A DNA stretch of 52,500 bases from NCBI GenBank assembly GCA_905221605.1, contig CAJNDS010002425.1, forward strand, positions 1 through 52,500, read 5' to 3'. Made by a program: the position numbers and the translations under genes. Shown here piece after piece: positions 10,934-22,468 of this stretch. The number at the start of each line of letters is the position of its first letter. Position 1 is the first letter of the stretch. The DNA is from Symbiodinium natans. Its lineage: Eukaryota; Sar; Dinophyceae; Suessiales; Symbiodiniaceae. The notes beneath the pieces were generated by a model that saw only the letters and a list, made by a program, of their open reading frames with translations, made no database searches and had not been told where the DNA came from.

Positions 10934-13900
10934 ATGGACGCGCCGCGGGCCTTGAAAAGTTTGCGGGCCGAGGACAGAGCTTGAGAGGTTTTGGGCCTAG
11001 AGCTCCATGGGTTTAGGGTTTAGGGTTTAGGGTTAAGGTTTAGAGCTTTAGATGGGTTTAAGATTAAGAGGGTTTTGGGTCTAGAGACTCATGGGTTTAA
11101 GATTTAGGGCTTTAGAGGTTAGGCTTTTTGGGGGTTTGCCATTTTGGGTTTAGGGATTTGGGCTTTAAGAGGCTTAGGGGGTTTTGGGGTTAGGGCTTCA
11201 GGCTTCAGAGGTTTAGGAGTCTAGGTAACCTCGTTGACAAAAATCTTGGCTTTCGTACCTGAGGGCGCCGAGTCATTGATGAGACCCTAAACGTATAAAT
11301 CCATACTATTACTATAAGCAACCCTAAACCCTAAACTCTAAACCCTCAACCCTCGACCCTCAACCCAAAACCCAAAACCCCAAACCCCAAACCCCAAAAC
11401 CCCAAACCCCAAACCCCAAACCCCCAAACCCTAACCCAACCTGAAACCCTAAGCCCCACGCCCATATCCCAAGACTCCCTGACGATACAACCCAAGCCAT
11501 CTGGCTGACAAGGAGCTGCGGCAGCTGTGCAAGGAGCAGGTGCCCAGACAGACCGTCCTAGGCCCTAAACCCTAATCCCTAAACCCTAAACCCTAAACCC
11601 TAAACCCTCAACAGTCAACCCTCAACCCTAAACCCAAACCCGTAGGGTTTAGGGTTTAGGGTTCAGTGTTCAGGGCGATGTAGCCAGCACACGAGACCCG
11701 TACCCCTAAGGAGGTACCTCGAAAGGTTCCCCCTGAACATGCCGCTAGTTTGGCCCTTGAATTTTGCCAACCCTAAACCCTAAACCCTAAACCCTAAACC
11801 CTAAACCCTAAACCCTAAACCCTAAACCGGATCTTGAAAAAGGATCCCCAGAGCCAAGGGTTTAGGGTTTAGGGTTTAGGGTTTAGGGTTTAGGGTTTAG
11901 GGTTTCTTCTCTTGGCTTAGAGTGCGAAGCCAAGGAAGCTAAGGAACGACAGAGTATCAGCAGCCACTTGTGAGGTATTTTGATTTTGATAGAAAGGATT
12001 ACAAGGAGGGGCATGGTGCTGAGATCCGGCCTGTTTTGGGGTTCGGCGGTTTTCAGGTTGTTCTTGTGGCAGAGAGATCTAAACTCCCGCAACCTCCCAC
12101 ACGTAATCCTGCGCAAGCATTTTTTGGCCACCCCTTGCCGCAAAGCCTCACGCTGAGCGCCTTTTGGGGTTCGGTTGCCGGTTTGTCCACCTGCGTTGCC
12201 ACGGCTCAATAGGGTACCCCAAAGAAGTTCCGAACCGACCATGCGCATTGATGCTGTTGCTAATAACTGGTCAGAATGCCACGATAGATGCCCGAGGGCA
12301 ACACATCCGGGCCACTGCGGCCGAGAGTATTTCTAGCTGCACCAGAATGATGTACACAGGCAGGCACAGGAGTTGCTGGCAAATCACGACTCTAACCCCC
12401 AACCCCCACCTCAACACTCAATCCGACCTAAGGGTAGTTGGGCCACGGGTCCTGGGTTGCCGCAGTGTGTCCTGCATTTTCCAGTGTTTCCTGCACTTTC
12501 CTGTTGCTCGGCTTTGAAAAAAACGTCATTCATCTTGCGTCCATGCACAAAACACCGGTATTTACCTCGTTTTCGCCTCTTTGTACAACACGCCTGCGCA
12601 AGGATGTGGAACAAGACACGTTGTCAGAAGCGTCCAGTCCATGTGCTTTTTGGCGATGATGCCCTAAACGCTGGTACTTACCGCGTTTCCGCCTCGTTGT
12701 ACAACATACTGCGCAAGGATGTGGAAGAAGAAAAGCTGTCCCAAGCGTCCTGCCTTTGGCGACCAAGCCCAGAACACCGGTATTTACAGCGCTTTTTGCC
12801 TCTTTGTACAACATACTAAGGGATTAGGCCCCGGGTTAACACAGTGTATGTCAGAAACCGAAACACAAATGTAACAGCAAGAACCAAGCAGTAGAAAGTA
12901 AGATGTCAATCAGTTTCTTGGTACATTTCGGAGACTTGTTTTCAAGAATCGTGTAAGAACCCGAGTAAAAACGCACATTCCCCTTCTAAAACAACCAAGA
13001 CCCGTTGTCCGGTAGTTGCATGGTCCCTTAGTATGGGCCCTGAAATGGTACTCCTTATACATCTCTGTATTTTAGCCAATACATCAGAACCCTTTGAAGG
13101 TCAGGGACCAGAAACAGGGACCATGTAACTTCCTTTAGATCCGAAAGCACCCCGAAACGATAACGACGCCATCCCCGAAGCTTCCCACCCTAAACCCCAA
13201 ACCCTATACTCTAAACCCTAAACCCTCCCGCCTGCAGGGGCTTGACTCACGGGGCCTCAAGGGTGAGCTCATCCAGCGCTTGGCACAGCTGCGCGCAGAC
13301 CAGGCGCACTTAGAACCGGCGGGATCCTAACATCTGAGGATGCGGTTTCGGGTTTTGGCTTTAGGGTTCTGTTGGCTGGTTCTTCGTGCAGAATGAGGGA
13401 ATGAGGTACCCTATATCCCCCTCTCTCTCTCTATATATATATATATATAGGGTCCCTCACTCCCCCATGCCCTACTGAGAACCCAGGGGTCTGAGCACCC
13501 ATGGGTCTCATAGCATCTTCGGGGCTTCGAGGCTTTCGGGGTTTTAGGGCGTCGCTGCCACTGTGTCTACTTCTGTCGGCTGCGGTAAGAACGCGTCTGT
13601 GCGTCGCGGACGCTTTCAGATGATCCAACGCTTAAAGACTCAAGGTTCCAGTTCCAGGTTTCGGGCTTGGGCTTTTACGTCCAAGGTTTCACCGGTGGCT
13701 TTCAGGCCAGAACCTCACGGTTAAAATCACAGCCATCAGCTCCTTCCAGTGTATTCTCGGGGTATTCCGGGGGTTTAGGGGGTTAAGGGTCTTGGGCGTT
13801 TGCCCTTAAACATTCGAACAAGTTGCGGCGCTCAGGCATGGTCATGTTGGTTCAACCCGTACTCCATCAGCATCACTAAAACCAACCTGAACCCCCTGAA

Positions 13901-15489
13901 CCCTGAACGCGCTGGAATCCTTAAGCCGGAGCCTATTCATAGGCCCCAAGAAACCAGAGTCTTCAAGTAGTTTCAAACTGAGCCTACAGGCCTAATCAGG
14001 GCCGAATGATAGTAATACTAGTACTCGTAAAAATACTAGCAGTCATAGCAACCTATCAGTGACAATAGTACATCAGAGTAGCAGTGATAACGGTAGCGGT
14101 AGTGGTAGTACTGGTCGTTGTGGTCGTAGTGGTCGTACTGGACGTAGTGGTAGTGGTGGTAGTAGTGGTAATGGTAGTGGTAGTGGTGTACTGGTACTAG
14201 TAATGCAGTAGTCACAACAACACCAGCAAGATCCTGGAAATATTCTCGAACGCCACTCCCCTGCTCCGCGCAAGACCAGCGATGCACCTAGAACCTCCTC
14301 TCCGCCGAGGCCAGCTGGGCCCGTTCAGGGTTTAGGCCCCAAGTTTAGGGTTTAGGGTTTAGTGTCCAAACCCCAAAATCCTAAGCCCCCAGCCCGAAAC
14401 CCACATCCCAAAACTCAAAAACCACAGGAGCCCAAAGATGTTTGAGGGCTCATGGGTTGAAAGCTTCAAAGCAGCTCTTTGATGCACCCCAACCTTAGAA
14501 ATCCACCCCTCCTCATTGTCGGGCCTCTTCCCTTTGTCTGACAGGCCTGGTACTTCAGGGCTGCGGGAACCTAGTAGGTTAAATTTGAATTTCCTCATTC
14601 CCGAAGAACCAGGAAGCTACTTGGGTAGGGTGTAAGGTGGCAGCCAGCATTTTTTCTGGATTGGGCTGCCCAGCTGAGGGTTTAAGGCCTTGAGTTTAGG
14701 GTGTTGGGTAAACCCTAAACCGTTCGGTGCTTAGGATGTGTGGTACCCTTTTTGTGCAAGCACACTAGAATCTCCCAAAAGCTAACCCTACAAGGAACTA
14801 CATTGGAGGCGTCAGGTACGGTAAACCCTAAACTGTTTAGGGATTAGGGTCAACCCTGGGATGTCAGTCCAGAGCGCCTGGGCGTTTATCTTGCTGTACC
14901 AGGATGGGCTATTTTGCCCTAAACCCTAAACCCTAAACCCTAAACCCTAAACCCTAAACCCTAAACCCTAAACCCTAAACCCTAAACCCTAAACCCTAAA
15001 CCCCTGCAAAAGGCCCTTCTTAGGGTTGATTATGGGGATTATAAGGCTTAACTGGTAGGGAGGCCTCACCTGCCGCACGCTCACAAACCTTTGTTGTTGA
15101 ATGGGGATTCAGGGCTTACCTTAAAGGCTCTTATTCTAACAGCCAGCATGGGCTTCTTGGGTCACCTACAAGAAGGTATGTTTTGGGTTCTTAAGGTAGG
15201 GTTGAGGGCGGGGAAGATGGGAAAAATGACACCTCCAAATTCCCTGACCACCAAGCGCTCCTAGGCATCAACCCTCAAGGACCCCGCCAGATTATGTCGA
15301 CCCTATGCAGCCTCAATCAGAAAGTGCTCAAAGCCCAAAACCATACACCGGAAACCCAAACCCCTAAACCCTAGACCCTAAACCCTAAACCCTAAACCCT
15401 AAACCCTAAACCTTGCGCCCCGCGGAGGCCGTCTCCGAAGGCCAAAGGCAAGGCCAAGGCCAAGGCGAAGGCCAAGGCCGCTGCGCAAG
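10934..15489 (+). CDS. SAP-domain protein, 5' exons and Lys-rich exon
   Basis: Likely a nuclear DNA/RNA-binding protein. Exons: 10934-10972 (begins with ATG), 11513-11539, 13238-13303, 14227-14328, and probably 15428-15489. The first three join in phase to give LKSLRAEELRQLCKEQ followed by GLDSRGLKGELIQRL, a complete SAP motif (helix, Gly turn, helix) at the N-terminus. The fourth is Pro/Ser-rich (ERHSPAPRKTSDAP, SSPPRPAGPVQ). The fifth is a Lys/Ala repeat (PSPKAKGKAKAKAKAKAAAQ), as in basic tails. The first intron appears to have a GA donor (GAG|GACAGAG), the second GT, the third GC. The ATG at 10934 opens the SAP motif directly, but an upstream exon cannot be excluded. The 3' end is unknown. 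It is not part of the SUMO ligase at 42-51 kb, because other complete genes lie between them. Confidence 0.68.
11703..11862. repeat. Palindromic element IE-M, copy 1, with a telomeric tract in its centre
   Basis: The left half (CCTCGAAAGGTTCCCCCTGA, GGCCCTTGAATTTT) and right half (GATCTTGAAAAAGGATCCCC, CCAAGGG) match the copy at 20887-21003. Here they are separated by about eight CCCTAAA units at 11769-11827 that the other copy lacks. Confidence 0.78.
11863..11906 (+). repeat. Interstitial telomeric tract, TTTAGGG orientation
   Basis: Six TTTAGGG units directly follow the IE-M element. Confidence 0.9.
11907..13190. other. SAP-gene intron, no exon recognised
   Basis: This lies between the SAP exons at 11513 and 13238. 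Two diverged tandem copies of a segment are visible (12520-12625 and 12645-12820, sharing the theme GGTATTTACC..GTTT..CGCCTC.TTGTACAACA). Overlapping ORFs occur on both strands without a convincing protein. Confidence 0.45.
14035..14215. repeat. GTAGTG/GGTAGT microsatellite
   Basis: Imperfect repeats of GGTAGT and GGTCGT. The His/Tyr-rich minus-strand ORF across it is a translation of the repeat. It sits just upstream of the likely SAP-gene exon at 14227. Confidence 0.85.
14918..15001 (-). repeat. Interstitial telomeric tract, CCCTAAA orientation
   Basis: About twelve perfect CCCTAAA units. Confidence 0.92.
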
Positions 15490-15607
15490 GCGCAGGCGCA
15501 CGCGGGGCTTTGGGGTTTAGGGTTTAGGGTATAGGGTTTAGGGTTTTGGGTTTAGGGTTTAGGGTTTAGGGTTTTGGGTTTTGGGTTTAGGGTTTAGGGT
15601 TTAGGTT

Positions 15608-15702
15608 GGGATGTTCCGCCTCGTACGAGCAGTCCTCAATAGGGATGATTGTAGGGGTACTGTTATCCCTATTAAGGACTGTTAGTTTTGGGGGGAACAT
15701 CC
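15608..15702. repeat. Palindromic element IE-D, copy 2
   Basis: Starts GGGATGTTCCGCCT and ends GGGGGAACATCCC, with inner arms AGTCCTCAATAGGGAT and ATCCCTATTAAGGACT. Confidence 0.85.
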
Positions 15703-16055
15703 CAAGTGTAAGGGTTTAGTCTGCTTAGGGTTTGCAACAGGATGTAGGGGGTGTAGGTGGTCCCTTTTGTTGTTTTTCAGGTGTGGCGCCGCACCTTTAC
15801 ACATTTCAAAGGGGTGGCGGATCCCTGGGTCCCCTGGTCTCCCGGTCCCCTGGTCCCGTGGTCCCTGCGGTTCAGGAACTCCATTCTTTAAAGGCGTGGC
15901 GGGATGTTTTCGTTCAAAAGGTCGTGGTAGGATTCTTTTGTTTCCAGGTGTGGCGGCTGTTTTCTCCTTTAAATTTGTTTCGAACCTTCCCTTGGTCCCC
16001 GTGGTCCCGGTGGTCCCTTTGGTTCCCATGTAGTCCCTGTGGTCCCTGTACTAAT

Positions 16056-16168
16056 TGTGGTACTTTACTGTAACTTTAGATCCTTACCATTTTTGGGTTT
16101 ATTGGGTTTCTTAATAAGGCAGCTAAAAGTTTAATTTATAGCTACCCTCCTGAGTGCAGCCAAGTACT
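16056..16168. repeat. Dispersed repeat IE-J, copy 1
   Basis: It shares a series of blocks with 46025-46138: CTTTACTGTAACTTT, GGGTTTATTGGGTTTCT, AATAAGGCAGC and GAGTGCAGCCAAG. No clear terminal inverted repeat is seen. Confidence 0.7.
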
Positions 16169-16598
16169 GTGGTCTTTGTTGTCGTCTCGGTCTCCGGGTC
16201 TTTGGTCTTGTGGTTCTCTGGTCCTCTGGCCCTGCGGTGGTCTGGTCCCTAGGTAACTCGGCGCCCAAGTCCCTTGTACATATTGTAGAATACAATAATA
16301 GTATCTAGTTCAATACAATAGAGCATGAAGAAAGTACTCCAACAAAAAGTGCTATAATCGCGTAAAGTCTTGTGAGGTTCAACAAACTATACCACAACAT
16401 AGACAACTCAATATCAAACGGTGCAAGCTCGCTTCAAGCATGTGAACCCTTTCCAAACCGCGCAGGAACCCATCTTTGTGTTGTAAAATCCCCCCCTAAA
16501 TCCGTTCAAAACCCGTCATGCGAGCCCAAGGCAGTAGCCCTTCGATGGTGCTCTTGCTTCTTCCCGAATGTCCCCTAAAGCGCTTACACCTTAAGAAC

Positions 16599-16773
16599 CT
16601 TGATAGCCCAGTGGTACCCTGTACCCTTTTTTTTTAGTTATGGGTTCCCTTTTAAAATATCCAACCCAAAAAGGGTGGGTGCCCTTATTATAATTTAGTT
16701 ATGGGTTCCCTTTTGAAATATCCAGCCCAAAAAAAGGGTGCCCTGATTATAAGATGGTTACTGGGCTACCAAG
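16599..16773. repeat. Palindromic element IE-A with internal duplication
   Basis: Starts CCTTGATAGCCCAGTGGTA and ends GGTTACTGGGCTACCAAG. The central block TTAGTTATGGGTTCCC to AAAAAGGGTG is present twice in tandem, making this copy longer than its relatives. Confidence 0.9.
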
Positions 16774-17313
16774 AAACCCTAAACCTCGAACCCTAAACCA
16801 TCTACAGCCATTGCGTGGCGCGGGGTCAAGATCCTCAACCCGAAACCCACTTCGTGTCCTGGGCCCCGCCCGGCCCCAGAGACCCTAAACCCTAAACCCT
16901 ATACCCTAAACCCTAAACCTTAAAGGGTTTCGGGTTAAGGGTTTGGGGTTTAGGTTTCGGGTTTGGGTTTCGGGTCTGGGTTTCGGGCTTGGGGCCCTGT
17001 GGCACTTGAGTTGTTGAAGGAACTGGTTGGGCATAGAGCTGATACAAGGGCTTTGCGCTAAGTAGGGACTTTCAGGAGTTTAGGGTTATAGGGACTAGCG
17101 CTACGTAGGGACTTTTGGGAGGTTAGGGGCTTGGGGGCTGCTGGGGCTGTTACCATGAAGAACCTTCACATGAACCCCAGCCCAAAACCCTACACCCTGA
17201 ATCCTTGTTTCAGCTGCGCTGACCGGCGGGATGTTCGAGGAGACTCGGGTTTAAATCCGAAATCCGAAACCCGAAGCCCTAAGCATCCCGACTCCCGACA
17301 TGCAACTTGCGAG

Positions 17314-17354
17314 GCCGTGGCCGCACGGACCCCTCCGGAGCCAGGAGTGCGCTG
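17314..17354 (+). CDS. Isolated exon-like island
   Basis: It follows AG and opens with GC, in the style of the XYLB exons, and reads RGRTDPSGARSAL before TTTAGGG-type repeats. No family is recognised and the owning gene is unknown. Confidence 0.25.
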
Positions 17355-17629
17355 GTTTTTTTGGGGTTTAGGGTATGTGGGGTTTAGGTTTTTTGGGTTT
17401 AGGGTTTTAGGGCTTAGGGGTTTGGGACTAAGGGCTTTTAGGTCTCTTAACAGGGACCTTTTCAAATTGAGAGAGGGTCGATATCCCCCAGCGTCCCCTA
17501 ATCCTAACCCTCAGTAAGTGCCCTGAATAAAAAAGTAACATTAAGCAAAGGTGTTACAAGCCAGGCTACACCTATGATCACATGTTTGTAGAGTTTTAAG
17601 TTGTTTTTTTGGTTTTTTTTCTGCTGAAG

Positions 17630-17736
17630 TTCTGGCGAATTCTGTTGAAAACTACTTTGCCATTTTCGGTACAACGCTTGCTCATGAGGCCATCGTGACT
17701 GAAGCTAATGCTGCTCTTCGCAGCTTGGGGGTTTAA
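17630..17736 (+). CDS. Exon-like segment ending in a stop codon, unrecognised
   Basis: After a T-rich tract and CTGAAG the frame reads LANSVENYFAIFGTTLAHEA and IVTEANAALRSLGV up to TAA at 17734-17736. The composition is protein-like and unrelated to the repeats. It could be the last exon of a gene whose other exons lie in 15.5-17.5 kb. I do not recognise the family. Confidence 0.35.
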
Positions 17737-18412
17737 TTAGGGTTTAGGGCTCAAGGGCTGACGGGAGCTGAATCTCTGCAAAAGGCTTGCGGCTTTGGGG
17801 TTTAGGCTTCGGATTTCAGGGTTTCGGATTTAGGTCCCCTCTAATTTTAAGTATTTTTCCGGCCCAGGCGAATTTTCGATTTTAGGGAGGGGGGGGGGTT
17901 AGTACTTGGGGGAAGGGCTTATCCCCTGAAGCCTGAGCCCTGTAACGCCCCGAGCCCTAAAACCTAAAGCCTAAAGAAGCTCTAAGACTCAGAAACCTGA
18001 GCCCTAAAGACCCACAACCCTGACGCCTTAAAGCCCAGAACCCTACAACCCTAAAACCCTATAGCCTAAACCCTAAACCCCAGCCCAGCCCTGTAAACCC
18101 TACAAACCCTAACCCTGCAAACCTCGAAAAACATCCTCTAGAGCCCTAGAACCCCTACAAATCTGAAACCCCATATACCCCCACAAAACCCTCTAAAACC
18201 CTCTGAAACCCTACATCACCCCCACAAAAAACCCTCTAACACCCTCTGAAACCCTACAGAACTCTGAACCCTAAACACATCTTATAGCCTCAACCTTCAA
18301 AGACAGGACGGTGAAGAATTCGCCCGGCGCGCGGGCGAACGGCCGAGGTGGGAAGTGTGAGATGCCCTACGTTTCCAAACTCCTAAACCCCAAACCTCTA
18401 AGCCCTAACCCT

Positions 18413-18513
18413 AAGGGTCCATGTACCTTTATAGTATATACTTGGCCCAAAGCTACTATATAGGGACCCCTTTAAGGCCCAAGTATCTACTATGTATGTA
18501 CATGGACCCTTTG
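18413..18513. repeat. Palindromic element IE-B, copy 1
   Basis: Starts AAGGGTCCATGTACC and ends GTACATGGACCCTTTGGG. The inner arms contain CTTGGCCCAAAG and GGCCCAAGTA. Confidence 0.88.
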
Positions 18514-18659
18514 GGTAAAGGCCCCAATTTCAAAAACATTTCTTCAGGGCCAGAGAAGGGTGTGCTACGCTGTTTGACATGATCTGGATCATTCTTGATA
18601 TGAGCCCTTCTGCCGGCTTGCATGCGTACTTGCTCAGGCGCACGCTGTAACCCTGAACC

Positions 18660-18856
18660 CGTCATCGACTACCCTCTGCTACTCTAATCCCCATGGGATA
18701 TGGACCATAACGTTTTTTAGGCTTCGTGACCATAACCGTTTTTTAGGCTTCGTATAGTCCCCAACGTAGAGGGCTGCTACTCTAATCCCTATGATTCATA
18801 GGGATATGGGCCATAACCCTTTTGTTTAGGATTCATTTATTCCCCAAGGTAGAGGG
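18660..18856. repeat. Tandem partial IE-F copies
   Basis: Blocks of CTACTCTAATCCC, ATGGACCATAAC, TTTTTTAGGCTTCG and CCCCAACGTAGAGGG recur two or three times, resembling the right half of IE-F elements. Confidence 0.6.
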
Positions 18857-19440
18857 TTTTCGTAGTGGTTTCGGGTTTGGGAATCCAAGGCCCTGGATTG
18901 CTTGAGAGGGTTTATTGTAGGGGTCATACTAATTAGAATAGGGTTTTGGGGGTTATTATAGTATATTTATAAAGGGACCATAAGGGAATACTAACAGTGA
19001 AAATTCCAACCCCTATAGTACGGGGTTTAGGGGTTTTGGGGTGCAATACCTTGAGGCTACGAAGACATGGGGGTTGGAGCCGGATATTTGGAGGACCACA
19101 GCACGGTTTAGGGTTTGGGGTTTAGGGTTTAGGGTTTAAGGCTCACGTAGGGTTAGGCTCACTTTCTGCCAGGCTCCGCAACCTAACCGAGAGCCTGCAC
19201 CCGAAGCCCTATAAACCCACTTTCTTTGCAGCTCTTCCTCTTCCAGAATCACCAACATAATCTAAGCCCTATAAACCCCAAATAACGCTGTATGAACCAT
19301 GAACCCTATGAACCCGATAAACCCTAAGGAAACGGAACTCAAGAAAGGAAAGCTTGGTAGCGAAGCAGATAGGAAGAGTAGGCATGTGGGTGCCATAGAT
19401 TTGATCTGTCTGCCCTACCTCCCCCCGGGGTTCCTTTTTC

Positions 19441-19860
19441 AAATGCCGTTCTCTTCAAAGCGTTCTCGTGGCCGGAGCTTCTTTCCAGCACTTCGCCTAT
19501 TTGATGAATGGGTGTCGCGCACGGGCCGTGCTGACGGACGCAGAGCGGCAGCTGTTGTCCTTGGGGACGACCGCCAATGAACTGCTGCATCAGCAGCTCA
19601 ATGCCACGCAGCGACCCGTCATCCAGCAGCATCTGGAGAGTATGGATACGGTGTTGCAGTCCTTCGGCATTTCGAAATTGCTCACGCACCAGTCTTGGGC
19701 TTTTTCTCCGACAGTTGCGCAGCGCTCGCAATCGGAGATTTCCGGCTTTGGTAACTGGCCACATGCTGCGGGACTTCTGCCCCCCGTTCGACAAACGGAC
19801 CGCTGGCCGTCGTGACTGATCGCGGCGCAGAACGGACCCCACTTCATGCTTTCGACCGCT
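19441..19860 (+). pseudogene. Degenerate coding relic, possibly from a mobile element
   Basis: The frame from about 19462 reads VLVAGASFQHFAYLMNGCRA, VLTDAERQLLSLGTTANELL and HQQLNATQRPVIQQHLES without repeat sequence. Near 19755 it appears to switch into the +1 frame, which continues VTGHMLRDFCPPFDKRTAG and then stops. This suggests a frameshifted remnant rather than an intact gene. The uninterrupted length is unusual here, where exons are usually under 100 nt, so it may be a retrocopy or transposon fragment. The family is not recognised. Confidence 0.4.
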
Positions 19861-20097
19861 TTCGTGGAGCGGCCTCCCGATGGGCCAAGCATGTGGGCTC
19901 TCTCAGAAAGCGCACCGTTTTCTAGGGTTAATAGGGATTATGGAACCCTACACCCTAAACCCGGTTTAGGGTTTATAGGATTCCCATATTCCTCTTCAGC
20001 AAGAGCAAGAGGTCTGAATGTTGCGAGCAGGTCCATCGGAGGACTCTGACGGTCAGGCCCCAGGCCCTAAACCCAAAACCCTGAACCTTAAACCCCT

Positions 20098-20168
20098 AAA
20101 CCCTAAATCCCAAACCCTAAACCCTAAACCCTAAACCCTAAACCCTAAACCCTAAACCCTAAACCCTA
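20098..20168 (-). repeat. Interstitial telomeric tract, CCCTAAA orientation
   Basis: About ten CCCTAAA units. Confidence 0.92.
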
Positions 20169-20886
20169 CTGAGTTTAAGGCTCGTAGATGCTGACAAACT
20201 TCAGCGGTCGAGCTGAAGGTCCTGTTAGGGCTGCAGTGGGCTTATGGATTCTGCGGGTAAAGGACCTTATGAAGCTCAGAACCCAAACCCTCCTACAGGT
20301 TTTAGAGTTTAGGGTTAGGGTTTAGGGTTTAGGATTTAGGGTTTAGGGTTTAGGGTTTAGGGTTACGAGTTCGGCTGGAAAGGGCCTGGCCCCCCAGCGC
20401 TGCTGCGGCGAGGTCTGCCGAGCGCAGGCGACAATCGTCATGGGTCTGGCTTGATTTCGGGGCGTGAACAATTAGAATAGGGTTTATGGTTTAGGGTTTT
20501 GAGTTTTGGGTTTTGGTGGGTTATTCCCTAGAGTAGTGTAGTTTGGGTTGCATCTTTCAGTGTGAGTCACAGCTCTTTCTGGGTGACTTTACAGACAGTT
20601 TGTGGTGTAGGGTTTAGGGTTTCGGGTAGAGTTTTTCGTGTTTAGGGTTTAGGGCTTAGGGTTCGTTTCAACGCCTACTGTGGTTCCTGTGGCGAGTTTG
20701 TGCGTCCTTGTTTTTTGGGGGCTTGGTCCTGATAGCCCATGAGTCATCAGATCGTGGGATGAAGACTCGTACAAGTAGGGGCCGCCTTGCTCTACTAACC
20801 TTAGCTAAGGGAGTTATAACCTACATAGTAATGCGTATAACCCAATTTAGGACCCTTATATCCCTACTTATAACTAGGGGGTACAT

Positions 20887-21003
20887 GTACCCCTGAGGTT
20901 GTACCCCGAAAGGTTCCCCTTCATGCGCTCCTAATATGGCCCTTATATTCCCATAGTGATCTTCAAGCGGGGTTCCCAAAACCCAAGGGTACAACCTTAA
21001 GGG
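20887..21003. repeat. Palindromic element IE-M, copy 2 (no telomeric tract)
   Basis: Starts ACCCCTGAGGTTGTACCCC and ends GGGTACAACCTTAAGGG. It matches the halves of 11703-11862 but lacks the CCCTAAA insert. Confidence 0.82.
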
Positions 21004-21205
21004 TCCAAGGCATATAACCCCCTAGATCAGAAGAGCTTTCCCGTCTGATTCCTAGCTCAGATGCCTTTTAGGGTCGGACACCCTGGTTTTTTGTTTTTTG
21101 TTTTAATGTAGCTGCTTATACAAGAAAACGAGGTACCCGCGCCCGCAGCCCCCCCCCCCCCCCCCTCTCCGTCCTGAACCCTAAACCATGAACCCTGAAC
21201 CCAAA

Positions 21206-21460
21206 CTACACCCTAAACCCTAAACCCTAAACTAAACCCTAAACCCTAAACCCTAAACCCTAAACCCTAAACCCTAAACCCTAAACCCTAAACCCTAAAC
21301 CCTAACACCTAAACCCTAAACCCTAAACCCTAAACCCTAAACCCTAAACCCTAAACCCTAAACCCTAAACCCTAAACCCTAAACCCTAAACCCTAAACCC
21401 TAAACCCTAAACCCTAAACCCTAAACCCTAAACCCTAAACCCAAACCCTAAACCCTTGGG
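21206..21460 (-). repeat. Longest telomeric tract in the window, CCCTAAA orientation
   Basis: About 35 CCCTAAA units with three interruptions. It is followed at once by an exon-like island (21482-21543) and then by TTTAGGG units from 21568, the usual convergent pattern. Confidence 0.95.
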
Positions 21461-21481
21461 GCCTGCCCTTGGCTTGTGCAG

Positions 21482-21543
21482 GCCAAGGCGTAAGCCTTTG
21501 GGCGGCCTCGCAACAGCAGCTCATGAGATGCGTGCGATGCCAG
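21482..21543 (+). CDS. Exon between convergent telomeric arms, gene unknown
   Basis: Acceptor TGCAG|GC and donor CAG|GC match the splice-site style of XYLB. The frame reads QGVSLWAASQQQLMRCVRCQ without stops. No family is recognised. Confidence 0.5.
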
Positions 21544-21567
21544 GCTGGCTGCCAAGGGCTCCTTCCA

Positions 21568-21625
21568 GGGTTTAGGGTTTAGGGTTTAGGGTTTAGGGTT
21601 TAGGGTTTAGGGTTTAGGGTTTAGG
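21568..21625 (+). repeat. Interstitial telomeric tract, TTTAGGG orientation
   Basis: Eight TTTAGGG units to the right of the exon at 21482-21543. Confidence 0.92.
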
Positions 21626-21879
21626 GATCAGGGTTTAGGTGTTCGGGGTTTCGAATTTTGGGTTTTGGTGGTTTGGGGTTGCGGGCGTTAAAGCAATCAG
21701 CTTGCAAGGACCCCAAAGAAACCACGCTATAGAAAAATCACCACATGAATTTCGGTCTGCAACCGAGTCTCCGGTTTTCACGGGGGCGGCCTAGGCCCTG
21801 TATGCCCAAGACCTGAATGAGCCATTCAGGATTTCTCGGGTCGAGGGAGGATGCCCTAACACAAGCAGGTTAAAAACAA

Positions 21880-21982
21880 CTTAGTAGCTGAGTGAGCACA
21901 ATTTACAGTTTTTGGGATACTATAATCCCCTATAGAACTGAAAGTTTGCACTTTTCTGGGGCTTGTGATCTCAGCAACTAAG
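21880..21982. repeat. Palindromic element IE-C, copy 1
   Basis: Starts CTTAGTAGCTGAGTGAGCAC and ends ATCTCAGCAACTAAG. The centre GGGATACTATAATCCCCTA is shared with the copies that act as introns at 34424, 35013 and 36125. Confidence 0.9.
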
Positions 21983-22195
21983 ACAGCATGAGGCTCTGAA
22001 CCCAGCAATACGAGCACGAAATCGTTTCGAGCATTGCATCTCACCCTCCATGCTGTGGCGTGGAGCTGCTTTGGCCCTTGACCCCAAAAACCTAAGCAGA
22101 ACCCTAAACCCTAAACCCCCTAAACCCTAAACCCCTAAACCCCCTAAACCCTAAACCCTAAACCCTAAACCCCGAGGCCTGGGCTAGAGTTGCAG

Positions 22196-22250
22196 GCTGC
22201 GCATCGGACAGTGGGCGCGGCCCTGTCGCTCGAGCCCTTGACCCACGAAC
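22196..22250 (+). CDS. Possible exon, gene unknown
   Basis: Follows TTGCAG and reads AAHRTVGAALSLEPLTHE. It is GC-rich and lies to the right of CCCTAAA units. There is no phase test because the neighbours are unknown. Confidence 0.25.
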
Positions 22251-22435
22251 CTCAAAACTCTAAACCCTCAACCCTAAGCCTGAACCCCGAAGTCCTCCGC
22301 AGGCACTCTACGATCTTCAGTTCGGGAGGTGCCATCCCTCCTGTGTTATTGCTGTCGCTCTTGTTGTTTTTTGTTATTGTTATTTATTGCCAATATTATT
22401 ACTAGTTTGGCCTTTGGGCTGTTATAATATATGTA

Positions 22436-22468
22436 TATCTATATATATATATATATATATATATATCT
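22436..22468. repeat. AT microsatellite
   Basis: About fifteen AT dinucleotides in a row, inside a T-rich region. Confidence 0.9.

Noticed and set aside
12373-12819. 148-codon plus-strand ORF in the SAP-gene intron
   Set aside because: It overlaps tandem-duplicated sequence with ORFs in several frames and on both strands, and has no recognisable domain.
14036-14287. His/Tyr-rich minus-strand ORF resembling a metal-binding protein
   Set aside because: It translates a GTAGTG microsatellite, and no coding signal extends beyond the repeat.
21206-21460. True chromosome end
   Set aside because: The tract is internal and followed by an exon and by opposite-orientation repeats; it is an interstitial tract.
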